This document shows, in pieces, positions 1-7,540 of a stretch of DNA of 64,000 nucleotides. Under the pieces are notes generated by a model, which did no database searches, was not told the DNA's origin, and saw nothing but the letters and a program-made list of their open reading frames with translations. The position numbers and the translations under genes were made by a program. Source of the DNA: Streptomyces sp. TN58 (lineage in GTDB: Bacteria > Actinomycetota > Actinomycetes > Streptomycetales > Streptomycetaceae); assembly GCF_001941845.1 (NCBI RefSeq), contig NZ_CP018870.1, forward strand, positions 3,343,501-3,407,500. The letters are read 5' to 3'. Position 1 is the first letter of the stretch, and each line of letters opens with the position of its first letter.

Positions 1-912
1 GTCGCCCGGAGCGGCCTTGGAGAAGTTCGCCATGTTGACCGGCCGGGTCTGCGCCTCGCCGTTGACGGTCAGGGTGGTGCTGGCGTCCTTGCCCGGCACC
101 CCGTAGGTCATCTTCAGCTTGTACTTGCCGGCCTTCGGCACGTCCAGCGACCAAGTGGCCGCCGCACCGATGGCGTTCAGGCCGGTCACGTACTGACCGT
201 TCTCGCTCTTGGCGCCGGGCAGCGTGTTCTGCAGGTTCGCACCGCCCGTGAGGGACATGCCGCTGCCGCCGAAGTCGGCCTTCGGCAGCGGGGCCTGGGA
301 CGGCTTCGCGCTCGGGGTGGGGCTGGAGGGGTTCTGCGGGGCCGCCGACTGCTGGCCGCCGTTCGCCGTGTCCGCGCCCTTGTCCTCGGGCTTGTCCTTG
401 TCGCCGAAGGCGAGGGCCGCGCCGATGCCGATCACCACAGCGCCGACCACCGCGACGGCCGCGATCAGCAGACCGCGCCGGCTGGAGGCACCGCCGCCCG
501 CGCCGCGGCCGCCGTGGCCGGCGCCGGGGTGCCCGATCGTCTGGGTCTGCGCGGCCTGGGGCTGCTGCGGAACGCCGTAGCCGCCCGCCTGGAGCGCCTC
601 GGGGGCCTGGTACTGGGCCTGGTAGCCAGGGGGCTGCTGCGCGGGGCTCTGCTGGTGCGGGACGGGGCCGCGCTGGCCGCCGCCGTTCCTGCGCTCGCCG
701 ACCGTACGCACCTGGTGGTGCGACGTGCGCGGCACACCCGGCTGCGCACCTGGGTGACCGCCGGCCGCCCCGCCGGGGTAGCCGTACCCGCCGCCCGAAG
801 TGGGCGGGGTGGCTCCGGCAGACTGGCCGTCCGCGTAGAGATAGCCGAACGGATCATCGTCCTCGGGCTTGTTCGCCCCACCGTGCGGGCCGTTGTTCGC
901 GGGCGTCGTCAT
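1..912 (-). CDS. Membrane-anchored CBM35-like carbohydrate-binding protein (3' end off window)
   Basis: Partial gene: 304 codons are visible and the C-terminus lies beyond base 1. The start is set at ATG 912 because AAAGGAG precedes it. Residues 1-150 are a Gly/Gln/Pro-rich cytosolic region (repeated QQP, YGYP). One membrane segment follows (LLIAAVAVVGAVVIGIGAALAF), then a Ser/Pro/Ala-rich linker. The visible extracytoplasmic part has features of a galactose-binding, CBM35/CBM6-type beta-sandwich (GAAATWSLDVPKAGKY, LTVNG). Such proteins are usually wall- or surface-associated sugar binders in Streptomyces. What ligand it binds, and whether a catalytic domain follows, cannot be seen. The domain call is by pattern and moderately sure. 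Confidence 0.7.
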   Translation of the reverse strand, partial: MTTPANNGPHGGANKPEDDDPFGYLYADGQSAGATPPTSGGGYGYPGGAAGGHPGAQPGVPRTSHHQVRTVGERRNGGGQRGPVPHQQSPAQQPPGYQAQYQAPEALQAGGYGVPQQPQAAQTQTIGHPGAGHGGRGAGGGASSRRGLLIAAVAVVGAVVIGIGAALAFGDKDKPEDKGADTANGGQQSAAPQNPSSPTPSAKPSQAPLPKADFGGSGMSLTGGANLQNTLPGAKSENGQYVTGLNAIGAAATWSLDVPKAGKYKLKMTYGVPGKDASTTLTVNGEAQTRPVNMANFSKAAPGD

Positions 913-980
913 CGCAGGTCACTCCTTTCGACCCACGGGAGCCTACCCCGAACAGGTGCACACACGGGCGCCCGACCGTC

Positions 981-2738
981 TCAGCCCGCCCGGCGGTGCG
1001 CCTTGGAACGGGACCTCTTCTCGATGTACATCCGCTGGTCGGCGGAGCGCAGCACCTCGTCCGCCGACATTCCGCAGCTGGCCCAGCCGATGCCGAAACT
1101 CGCCCCGACACGCACCGCACGGCCGTCCACGCGGATCGGCGGGATGATCGCGTTGCGCAGCCGGACGGCGAGGTCCGCGGCGTCCGCGGCGCCGAGGCCG
1201 TCGGCCAGGACGACGAATTCGTCACCCCCCAGCCGGGCGACGGTGTCACCGTCCCGGACACCCGTCGTCAGCCGCCGGGCGACCTCGATCAGGACCGCGT
1301 CGCCCGTGTGGTGCCCGAACCGGTCGTTGATCGACTTGAAGCCGTCGAGGTCGCAGAAGAGCACCGCCAGCCCCTTCGTCCCGTCGTCGACGTCCGTCGC
1401 GGGCGCCACCGTGTGCACGTGGTGGTCGTACGGCCCGTCCGTCGGGGCGGCCGGCGCCCCGGGGAAGTCGAAGGGATCTGCCGCGCCGTACCGGTCGGGG
1501 CCGTCGGACTGAAAGCCGTGCTCCCCGGCACCACCCGCCTCCGCCCGCACCTCGTATCCGTCGGGCCCGGCCTGGCCCGCCCGGCCGGGCTGTCCGCCGT
1601 GCGCGTCGCGCCCCTCGAAGGCCGCGTCCAGGGCCTCGATCGCGCTGGCCCGCGCTGACTGCGGCCGGCGGCACAGCCGCGCCCCGAGCCGGGCCCGCAG
1701 CTCGGCGCTGTTGGGCAGGCCGGTCAGCGAGTCGTGGCTGGCCCGGTGGGCGAGCTGGAGCTCGTGGCGCTTGCGCTCCTCGATGTCCTCCACGTGCGTC
1801 AGCAGGAAGCGCGGCCCGTCGGCGGCGTCCGCCACGACGGAGTTGCGCAGCGAGACCCATACGTACGTGCCGTCCCGGCGGCCCAGGCGCAGCTCGGCGC
1901 GGCCGCCCTCGGCGGAGGTGCGCAGCAGGGTGCCGATGTCCTCGGGGTGGACCAGGTCGGAGAAGGAGTAGCGGCGCAGGACGGAGGCGGGGCGGCCGAG
2001 CAGCCGGCACAGCGCGTCGTTGGTGCGCAGCAGTCGGCCGTGCTGGTCCCCGCCCATCTCGGCGATGGCCATGCCGCTGGGCGCGTACTCGAAGGCCTGG
2101 CGGAACGACTCTTCACTTGCGCGGAGCGCCTGTTGCTCGCGCTCCAGCCGGACGAGGGCCCGCTGCATGTTCGCTCGCAGCCTCGCATTGCTGATCGCAA
2201 TCGCCGCCTGGAAGGCGTACATCTGGAGCGCTTCCCGGCCCCAGGCGCCGGGCCGGCGGCCGTTGCGCGGTCTGTCCACCGAAATGACACCCAGCAGTTC
2301 CCCGCCGGACGCGTACATGGGGGCGTAGAGCCGGTCCTCGGGGTGCCACTCGTCCTCGAAGCGCGGATCGGGGCCGTCGGTGTGCCACTGGGGGACGTCG
2401 TCCTCCAGCAGGACCCAGCCCTCGGTGTGCGGGATGAAGCGGAGCCCGTCCCAGCACTCACCCATCGTCAGACGGCGTTCCCATGAGGCGCGGGACCCCA
2501 CGCGACCTGTGATGAGTGCCTCCGCGGCGGGGTCGCCCGCGAAGGCGGCGACGACCAGATCGCCGTCCGGGCGAACGAGGTTGACACAGGCGAGCTCATA
2601 GCCGAGGCCCACGACGATGCCGTCCACGACGGTCTGCAGAGTGTCCGCCAGGCTCCGGGCCGTGTTGAGATCGGCCACCACCCGGTGCAGCTGCCGCAGG
2701 GTCGCAAGACGGACGTACGGCTCCGACTCGGTCTCCAT
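981..2738 (-). CDS. cdgB: Diguanylate cyclase CdgB (GAF-PAS-GGDEF)
   Basis: Makes the second messenger c-di-GMP from two GTP; in Streptomyces c-di-GMP controls the switch to sporulation through BldD and RsiG. The 585-residue protein has a GAF domain (about 15-175), a PAS/PAC domain (about 205-325) and a GGDEF domain. The catalytic GGDEF is intact at 504-508, and an inhibitory-site RxxD is at 495-498 (RDGD). A roughly 100-residue Gly/Ala/Asp-rich insertion splits the start of the GGDEF domain, between HDSLTGLPN and LAVLFCDLDGF. ATG 2738 is preferred over an in-frame ATG at 2819 because GGGGAGAG precedes it and the family begins METESEPY. There is no transmembrane segment, so it is cytosolic. 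A BldD-like palindrome lies upstream. Identification is confident. Confidence 0.93.
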   Translation of the reverse strand: METESEPYVRLATLRQLHRVVADLNTARSLADTLQTVVDGIVVGLGYELACVNLVRPDGDLVVAAFAGDPAAEALITGRVGSRASWERRLTMGECWDGLRFIPHTEGWVLLEDDVPQWHTDGPDPRFEDEWHPEDRLYAPMYASGGELLGVISVDRPRNGRRPGAWGREALQMYAFQAAIAISNARLRANMQRALVRLEREQQALRASEESFRQAFEYAPSGMAIAEMGGDQHGRLLRTNDALCRLLGRPASVLRRYSFSDLVHPEDIGTLLRTSAEGGRAELRLGRRDGTYVWVSLRNSVVADAADGPRFLLTHVEDIEERKRHELQLAHRASHDSLTGLPNSAELRARLGARLCRRPQSARASAIEALDAAFEGRDAHGGQPGRAGQAGPDGYEVRAEAGGAGEHGFQSDGPDRYGAADPFDFPGAPAAPTDGPYDHHVHTVAPATDVDDGTKGLAVLFCDLDGFKSINDRFGHHTGDAVLIEVARRLTTGVRDGDTVARLGGDEFVVLADGLGAADAADLAVRLRNAIIPPIRVDGRAVRVGASFGIGWASCGMSADEVLRSADQRMYIEKRSRSKAHRRAG

Positions 2739-3041
2739 TGCTCGCTCTCCCCGAGACCTCGACAGCAACTCCAGGTTTGTCATCGGCGTTTCGTTGCGGT
2801 GTCCCGTCCACTGAATCACAGTGAGCTGTGCGCCAGGTACACAGGGTCAACAAATCTTGCCCTCTGTGACTCAAGTCACATGAGATGAAATACGGTGCGC
2901 ATCGAGAGGGTTCGGAACTGGGAGCGCTCCCCCGCCTTCTCGTGAGCAAACGATACGCCTGAGGCCTAGGACGAGGGGTGGGGGCGCGACTCGGACCAGG
3001 GCCCGATGTGCCGTACGGGAGGGCGAGATTAGCGTTTCAAC
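2739..3041. other. Divergent intergenic region cdgB / flavin reductase
   Basis: A 303-base gap holds the divergent promoters of cdgB and the flavin reductase gene. It contains the palindrome at 2865-2880 (separate entry) and a shorter TCAC-a-GTGA palindrome at 2816-2824. I see no small gene or structured RNA in it. Confidence 0.6.
2865..2880. promoter_or_regulatory. BldD-like operator upstream of cdgB
   Basis: A near-perfect inverted repeat with 7-bp arms (TGTGACT-ca-AGTCACA) lies about 130 bp upstream of the cdgB start. It fits the older BldD description AGTGA-N-TCACC with six central bases. cdgB is an established BldD target in Streptomyces, so BldD is the obvious candidate. Assignment is from pattern and family knowledge, not from binding data. 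Confidence 0.6.
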
Positions 3042-3608
3042 GTGCTGAAGACGACCCCCGTACCCGCCCCGCCCGACGCGAGCCCCCATGCTGAGGGGGT
3101 GAGCAATGACGAGTTCCGCGCCGCGATGTCCCGGCTGGCCGCGGGCGTGTGCCTGATCACCGCCCACGAGATCCCGCTGACGGCCGACGGCCCGCGCGGC
3201 GAGGACGTCGGCATGACGGCCACCGCCTTCATGTCCGTGTCCCTGGAGCCGCCCCTGGTCCTGGTCAGCCTGCGCGAGGGCTCCCGTATGGACGACCTGC
3301 TGGCGGAGCAGCCGCTGTGGGCGGTCTCCGTCCTGGCCGACCACCAGATCCAGACCGCGGGCCGCTTCGCCATGAAGGGCCGCATCAGCGACCGGCTGCT
3401 CTTCGCCGACCTGCCGTACGTACGCGGCGAGGCCTCCGGCGCACCGCTGCTGAGCGGCGCCCTGGCCACCCTGGAGTGCCGTACGGAGAAGCGCGTCGAG
3501 GCGGGCGACCACACGCTGGTCATCGGCCGGGTCCTGACGGCCGCGCTGCCGTCCCCGGACTCGGCGCCGCTGACGTACTTCCGCGGGCGCTACCGGCACC
3601 TGGGCTGA
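3042..3608 (+). CDS. Flavin reductase-like domain protein
   Basis: The 188-residue protein matches the small flavin reductase fold. It has an early FRAAMSRLAAGVCLIT helix-strand, the GMTATAFMSVSLEPPLVLVSL core that contacts FMN, and GRFAMKGRISDRL and LECRTEKRVEAGDHTLVIGRV further on. Members reduce free FMN/FAD with NAD(P)H or bind flavin as stand-alone oxidoreductases; the partner oxygenase, if any, is not adjacent. The start is GTG 3042; a second GTG at 3099 is possible but sits too close to its GAGGGG. It is divergent from cdgB. The physiological role is unknown. Confidence 0.8.
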   Translation: MLKTTPVPAPPDASPHAEGVSNDEFRAAMSRLAAGVCLITAHEIPLTADGPRGEDVGMTATAFMSVSLEPPLVLVSLREGSRMDDLLAEQPLWAVSVLADHQIQTAGRFAMKGRISDRLLFADLPYVRGEASGAPLLSGALATLECRTEKRVEAGDHTLVIGRVLTAALPSPDSAPLTYFRGRYRHLG

Positions 3609-3644
3609 GTCCGCGCCCGGCGCCCGCCGCGGATCGGGCGGCGG

Positions 3645-4070
3645 TTACCAGTCCCGGCCGGTCCGGCCCCGCTTGGTCTCGGCACGCGCCTTCTTCTCCC
3701 GCAGCCGCCGCTCGTTGATCCCGCGCGGGATCTTCGTCGGCCGGCGCTGCCTGGGCGGCGGCGCCGTCGCCTCGGCCAGCAGCGAGGCCAGCCGGACCAG
3801 CGCCATCTCCCGGTTGCGCAACTGCGAGCGGTGCTCGGAGGCCCGTACGGTGACCACCCCGCCCACCAGCCGGCCCGCGAGGCGCTCCAGCGCCCGCTCC
3901 TTCCACACCTCGGGCAGCGCCTTGGTCGCCGCCAGGTCGAACAGCAGCTCCACGCGCGAGTCCGAGGTGTTCACGTGCTGCCCGCCGGGCCCGGAGGACC
4001 GCGAGAAACGCCAGGAGAGCTCCCCCTCGGGGAGCACGACCGAACCGCGGATGACATAGGGACCAGGCAT
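3645..4070 (-). CDS. arfB: Peptidyl-tRNA hydrolase ArfB (ribosome rescue)
   Basis: Codon-independent release factor that hydrolyses peptidyl-tRNA on ribosomes stalled without a stop codon. The 141-residue protein carries the RF-type catalytic loop SSGPGGQHVNTSDS, with the essential GGQ near residue 30. It ends in a Lys/Arg-rich tail (RQRRPTKIPRG, REKKARAETKRGRTGRDW) that in ArfB enters the mRNA channel. The length agrees with the family. ATG 4070 is chosen because the conserved N-terminus PGPYVIRGSV begins there; an upstream in-frame start at 4112 adds residues not typical of the family. It converges on the flavin reductase gene with a short gap. Confidence 0.9.
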   Translation of the reverse strand: MPGPYVIRGSVVLPEGELSWRFSRSSGPGGQHVNTSDSRVELLFDLAATKALPEVWKERALERLAGRLVGGVVTVRASEHRSQLRNREMALVRLASLLAEATAPPPRQRRPTKIPRGINERRLREKKARAETKRGRTGRDW

Positions 4071-4259
4071 GCCCCCTATGATCCGCGCCCGCCCGCTCCG
4101 CGTCACCCGCATTTGCCGTGACCCTCATGCGCCGTCATCCGCATGCGCCGTCATCCGGAATTCACGCCGGGAACCCGACAGGCCTCTCGTCGCGTTATAG
4201 AGGTCAGCGGTAGTTTGACCGCCTGTACGTGCATGTCGGATGAGGAAAGGGACATTCCC

Positions 4260-4835
4260 ATGGCTGTCAGCCTGTCCAAGGGCGGCAACGTCTCGCTCAC
4301 GAAGGAGGCCCCGGGCCTCGCTGCCGTCACGGTCGGTCTCGGCTGGGACGTCCGCACCACGACCGGTGTCGACTTCGACCTCGACGCGTCGGCGATCGCC
4401 GTGAACGCGACGGGCAAGGTCGTCTCCGACGGCCACTTCGTCTTCTTCAACAACAAGTCCACCCCGGACCAGACCATCGTCCACACCGGTGACAACCGCA
4501 CCGGCGAAGGCGCCGGCGACGACGAGGCCATCAACGTCAACCTCGCGGGCCTCCCCGCCGACGTCGACAAGATCGTCTTCCCGGTCTCGATCTACGACGC
4601 CGAGAGCCGCAGCCAGAACTTCGGCCAGGTCCGCAACGCCTACATCCGCGTCGTGAACCAGGCCGGCGGCGCCGAGATCGCCCGCTACGACCTCTCCGAG
4701 GACGCGGCGACCGAGACCGCCATGGTCTTCGGCGAGCTCTACCGCAACGGCGCGGAGTGGAAGTTCCGCGCGGTCGGCCAGGGCTACGCCTCCGGCCTCA
4801 CCGGCATCGCGCAGGACTTCGGCGTCAACGTCTGA
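4260..4835 (+). CDS. terD: TerD-family calcium-binding stress protein
   Basis: The 191-residue protein is a complete TerD domain beginning [13 protein letters not shown], with the two Asp-rich calcium sites ([13 protein letters not shown] and [15 protein letters not shown]) and the family motifs [10 protein letters not shown] and NAYIRVVNQ. TerD proteins are linked to tellurite, phage and general stress resistance and, in Streptomyces, to calcium-dependent development. ATG 4260 is preferred over upstream starts because GAGGAAAGG lies before it and the family length fits. It stands alone, without other ter genes; a GGTCA-N9-TGACC repeat lies at 4202-4220. It converges on the M1 peptidase gene. 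Confidence 0.93.
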   Translation: MAVSLSKGGNVSLTKEAPGLAAVTVGLGWDVRTTTGVDFDLDASAIAVNATGKVVSDGHFVFFNNKSTPDQTIVHTGDNRTGEGAGDDEAINVNLAGLPADVDKIVFPVSIYDAESRSQNFGQVRNAYIRVVNQAGGAEIARYDLSEDAATETAMVFGELYRNGAEWKFRAVGQGYASGLTGIAQDFGVNV

Positions 4836-4862
4836 CCCGGCACACCCGCGCGCGCGAAGCCT

Positions 4863-4883
4863 CCTCCCGGCCGTCCCGGGAGG
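4863..4883. terminator. Bidirectional terminator terD / M1 peptidase
   Basis: A GC-rich hairpin (CCTCCCGG with CCGGGAGG, short loop) sits in the 78-base gap between the convergent terD and M1 peptidase genes. No U-tract follows, as is common in Streptomyces. Confidence 0.6.
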
Positions 4884-4913
4884 GGGCTCCGCCCGACCCG
4901 GGCCGAGCGGGCC

Positions 4914-6326
4914 CTACTTCGGGCGGGCCTTCCCGTACAGCCAGACGTCCCAGACCTTCTTCAGGTCATGGCCCGTCTTCTCCTGCGCGTAGGCGGTGAA
5001 GTCGGCCGTACTCGCGTTCCCGTGCCGGTGGTCCGCGGCCCAGCCGCGCAGCAGGGCGAAGAACTTCTCGTCGCCCACCTCCTGCCGGATCCGCTGCAGG
5101 ACCATCGCACCGCGCTGGTACACCGGGCTCCCGGAGATGTCCTCGGGGCCGGGCGGATCGGCCGGCGGGAAAGCGTCCCAGCCGGACTCGGCGGCCGCGT
5201 CGACGTCCGTGTCACCGCTCAGCAGCGCGTCGAAGCGCTCCTGCGCCGTGGGCCCGCCGTGGTCCTCGCCCCACAGCCACTCGGCGTAGGTCGCGAAGCC
5301 CTCGTTCAGCCACATGTCCTTCCAGGTCTTCGGCGACACCGAGTTGCCGAACCACTGGTGGGCCAGTTCGTGCAGCACCAGCGCCTCGTCGCCGGGCGCA
5401 CCCGGGTACACCGGCTTGGTCTGCGTCTCCAGCGCGTAGTCGAGGGTCCCGGCGGGCAGTACGACCGCCCCCGCCGTCCCGAAGGGGTAGGGGCCGAACC
5501 GGCGCCCGCCCCACTCCAGCATCTCCGACTGCCGCGCCAACACCTCCTCGCTCGCGGCCGCCTCCTGCGGCGACACCGCGTTGTAGAGGGCCACCCCGGA
5601 AGGCGTACGCCCCGTGGTCACCTTGTACGGCCCGACGACCGCGGTGGCCAGGTAGCTCGCCATCGGCTCCGGGTTGTGCCACGCGAACCGCGTGCGCCCG
5701 CCGCCCACTTCGGTTCGGGACTTCAACTCCCCGTTCGACACGGCCTCGTAGCCGTGCGGGACGGTGAGGGTGATGTCGTACGCGGCCTTGTCGCGGGGAT
5801 GGTGGTTGCCGGGGAACCAGGTCATCGACCCGACCGGCTCGCCGACACCGACCGCGCCGTCCTCGCCCGCGATCCAGCCCTCCTCGGAGCCGTCCGCGTC
5901 GGTGAGGGCCTTCGGCCGCCCGCTGTAGCCGACCTCGGTGCGAAAGACCCGGCCCTTCTTCAGGTCGTCGGCCGGGCGCACGGTCAGCTCGTTGCCGGTC
6001 CGGTTGAACCGGGCCGCCGCGCCGTCGACGCTCACGTCCTCCACGTGCAGGCCGCTGAGGTCGAGGTTGAAGGAGCTGAGCCCCTGCTCGGCGCGCGCGG
6101 TGATGACGGCCCTGCCGTGCAGCACCCCGTCGGCGGGGTCGTAGGCCAGGTCCAGCGCGTAGTGCTCCACCTGGTAGCCGCCGTTGCCGGCTTTGGGGAA
6201 GTACGGGTCGCGCAGCCCCGCCGCGCCCGGCCGCCCCTGCACCGGGCCTCCCGTGCAGGCCGTGGTGACGGCGAGCAGGGCGGCGACGGCAGGGGCGGCG
6301 AAGCGGGGAAGTGCGCGGTGGTCCAC
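4914..6326 (-). CDS. Lipoprotein M1-family metallopeptidase
   Basis: Zinc aminopeptidase of the M1 (gluzincin) clan, 470 residues. A lipoprotein-type signal peptide ends at Cys24 (LLAVTTAC), so the enzyme is probably anchored outside the membrane. The N-terminal beta-domain spans about 45-230. The catalytic domain has HELAHQW (His319, Glu320, His323) and the third zinc ligand Glu342 in LNEGFATYAEW. The substrate-binding motif usually read as GAMEN is here GTLDYALET (293-301), a variant that may change preference for free N-termini. The C-terminal helical domain is short, giving a compact M1 protein. It is convergent with terD and just upstream of hbpS on the same strand side. Confidence 0.9.
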   Translation of the reverse strand: MDHRALPRFAAPAVAALLAVTTACTGGPVQGRPGAAGLRDPYFPKAGNGGYQVEHYALDLAYDPADGVLHGRAVITARAEQGLSSFNLDLSGLHVEDVSVDGAAARFNRTGNELTVRPADDLKKGRVFRTEVGYSGRPKALTDADGSEEGWIAGEDGAVGVGEPVGSMTWFPGNHHPRDKAAYDITLTVPHGYEAVSNGELKSRTEVGGGRTRFAWHNPEPMASYLATAVVGPYKVTTGRTPSGVALYNAVSPQEAAASEEVLARQSEMLEWGGRRFGPYPFGTAGAVVLPAGTLDYALETQTKPVYPGAPGDEALVLHELAHQWFGNSVSPKTWKDMWLNEGFATYAEWLWGEDHGGPTAQERFDALLSGDTDVDAAAESGWDAFPPADPPGPEDISGSPVYQRGAMVLQRIRQEVGDEKFFALLRGWAADHRHGNASTADFTAYAQEKTGHDLKKVWDVWLYGKARPK

Positions 6327-6358
6327 ACACCCGATCCTAAGCGGGCAAACCGCACGCC

Positions 6359-6919
6359 CTACTTGCCGAGCGCGTCGACGCCCGCCTTGGCAAACTTCTC
6401 GTCCAGCTCACCGCTCGGGGCGCCGGCCACACCGATGCCGGCGACGGGCGCGCCGTTCGCCTGGACCGGGGTGCCGCCGCCGAGGAAGAGGGTGCCGGGG
6501 ATGTCCTTCAGGTTCGGGGCCTGGGCCAGCCGGCCCGCGAGCACAGAGGTCGGAGCGTTCCACGACACGGCGGTGTAGGCCTTGCGCTGCGCCGACTCGT
6601 AGGACTGCGGGCCGGCGCCGTCGCCGCGCAGGGTGACGATGGTGTTGCCGTTGCGGTCCACCACCGCGACGGTCACCTTCTGGTTCTCCGCCGCGGCGGC
6701 CTTGAGGACGGCCTGGGCGGCGCGGGTGGCGGCGTCGACGGTCAGGTGGGTCGTCGTCGTGAAGTCCTTGCCGCTCGGACCGTCCTTCTTCCCGGCGACG
6801 GCGGCGGCCTGGGCGGTGGTGGAGGCGGGGGACGCGCTGGCGCTCACGGCTCCGAAGGCTCCGGCGCCCAGGGCGACGGCGAGGGCGGTACCGGTGAGAA
6901 CGCGGGTGCGGGTGTTCAT
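6359..6919 (-). CDS. hbpS: Secreted haem-binding protein HbpS (GlcG/HbpS fold)
   Basis: The 186-residue protein has an N-terminal signal peptide (RVLTGTALAVALGAGAFG, cleavage after SASA), then one GlcG/HbpS domain with VAVVDRNGNTIVTLRGDGAGPQSYESA, SWNAPTSVLAGRLAQAP, GTLFLGGGTPV and GAPVAGIGVAGAPSGELDE. In S. reticuli HbpS binds haem and iron outside the cell and modulates the sensor kinase SenS under redox stress. The adjacent divergent genes here encode such a kinase and regulator, so this is the accessory sensor of a three-component system. ATG 6919 is supported by AGGAG nine bases upstream. Strong call from sequence plus context. Confidence 0.9.
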   Translation of the reverse strand: MNTRTRVLTGTALAVALGAGAFGAVSASASPASTTAQAAAVAGKKDGPSGKDFTTTTHLTVDAATRAAQAVLKAAAAENQKVTVAVVDRNGNTIVTLRGDGAGPQSYESAQRKAYTAVSWNAPTSVLAGRLAQAPNLKDIPGTLFLGGGTPVQANGAPVAGIGVAGAPSGELDEKFAKAGVDALGK

Positions 6920-7540
6920 CTCTGCTGCTCCTGAGAGGGTGCGACACGGTGACGGCTTGGGGTCGGTCCGGGCCGGCCGAACCGGCTCCTTCACTGCTCC
7001 AAGCCTGTCCCCGAAGCCCCCTCCACCCCGTCCCCGTACCGGCTCGCCCAGCCCACCGCACCGGCTGACCCGAGGGTCAACCGATCGGCCGATGCGGACC
7101 GCCTCCCGGCGAGGCAACCATCGACGTGTACGCCCCCACCCCGGGGGCGGAGCCCCGCACTCCCGCCTCGGGGGCGGAGCGCGCCCCAACCACCCCGGGG
7201 GCAGAGCCCCGCCCCCAGCCCCGCCGGGGCGGAGCCCCGCACTCCCGCCCACCCGGGCGGAGCCCCGACCCCCCAGCCCCGCCGGCGCTGAGGCGGAGCC
7301 ACCCCAGCCCGCCCGACGCTTGAGGCGCCGGGCACCCCGAGCCCCGCCGCCGTTTGAGGCGCGGGGCCCCGGGGCGGAGCGCCGCCCTCCAGCCCCGCCG
7401 GCGTTTGAGGCGCGGGGCCCGGGGCGGAGCCCCGCACTCCAGCCCCGCCGGCGTTTGAGGCGCGGGGCTCGGGGGCGGAGCCCCCGCAACGGCGCCGCAG
7501 GCGACAATGGACAGAACCCCCCGCACACCAGGAGCACCCG
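6920..7540. other. hbpS-senS divergent intergenic region
   Basis: A 621-base non-coding gap. Positions 6920-7130 should carry the hbpS promoter. From about 7134 to 7492 it is filled by GC-rich tandem repeats (separate entry), leaving only about 50 bases before the senS start for its promoter and ribosome site (GGAG at 7531-7534). I see no credible gene here; long open frames across it are by-products of base composition. Confidence 0.7.
7134..7492. repeat. Degenerate tandem array of ~51-bp GC-rich palindromic repeat
   Basis: Three well-preserved units begin near 7338, 7389 and 7439, so the period is 50-51 bp. Each reads AGCCCCGCCGGCGTTTGAGG, then CGCGGGG, then CGGGGCGGAGCCCC. Upstream, from 7134, shorter decayed or deleted versions occur. 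Each unit can fold into two GC hairpins. The same family recurs at 11151-11310, 34641-35095 and 63778-63923. Confidence 0.8.

Noticed and set aside
4202..4220. GGTCA-N9-TGACC inverted repeat before terD as an operator
   Set aside because: Arms of only 5 bp with GC-rich spacer; too weak to claim as a separate site.
7134..7492. Possible CRISPR array
   Set aside because: Units are contiguous palindromic repeats with no unique spacers, and no cas genes occur in the window.
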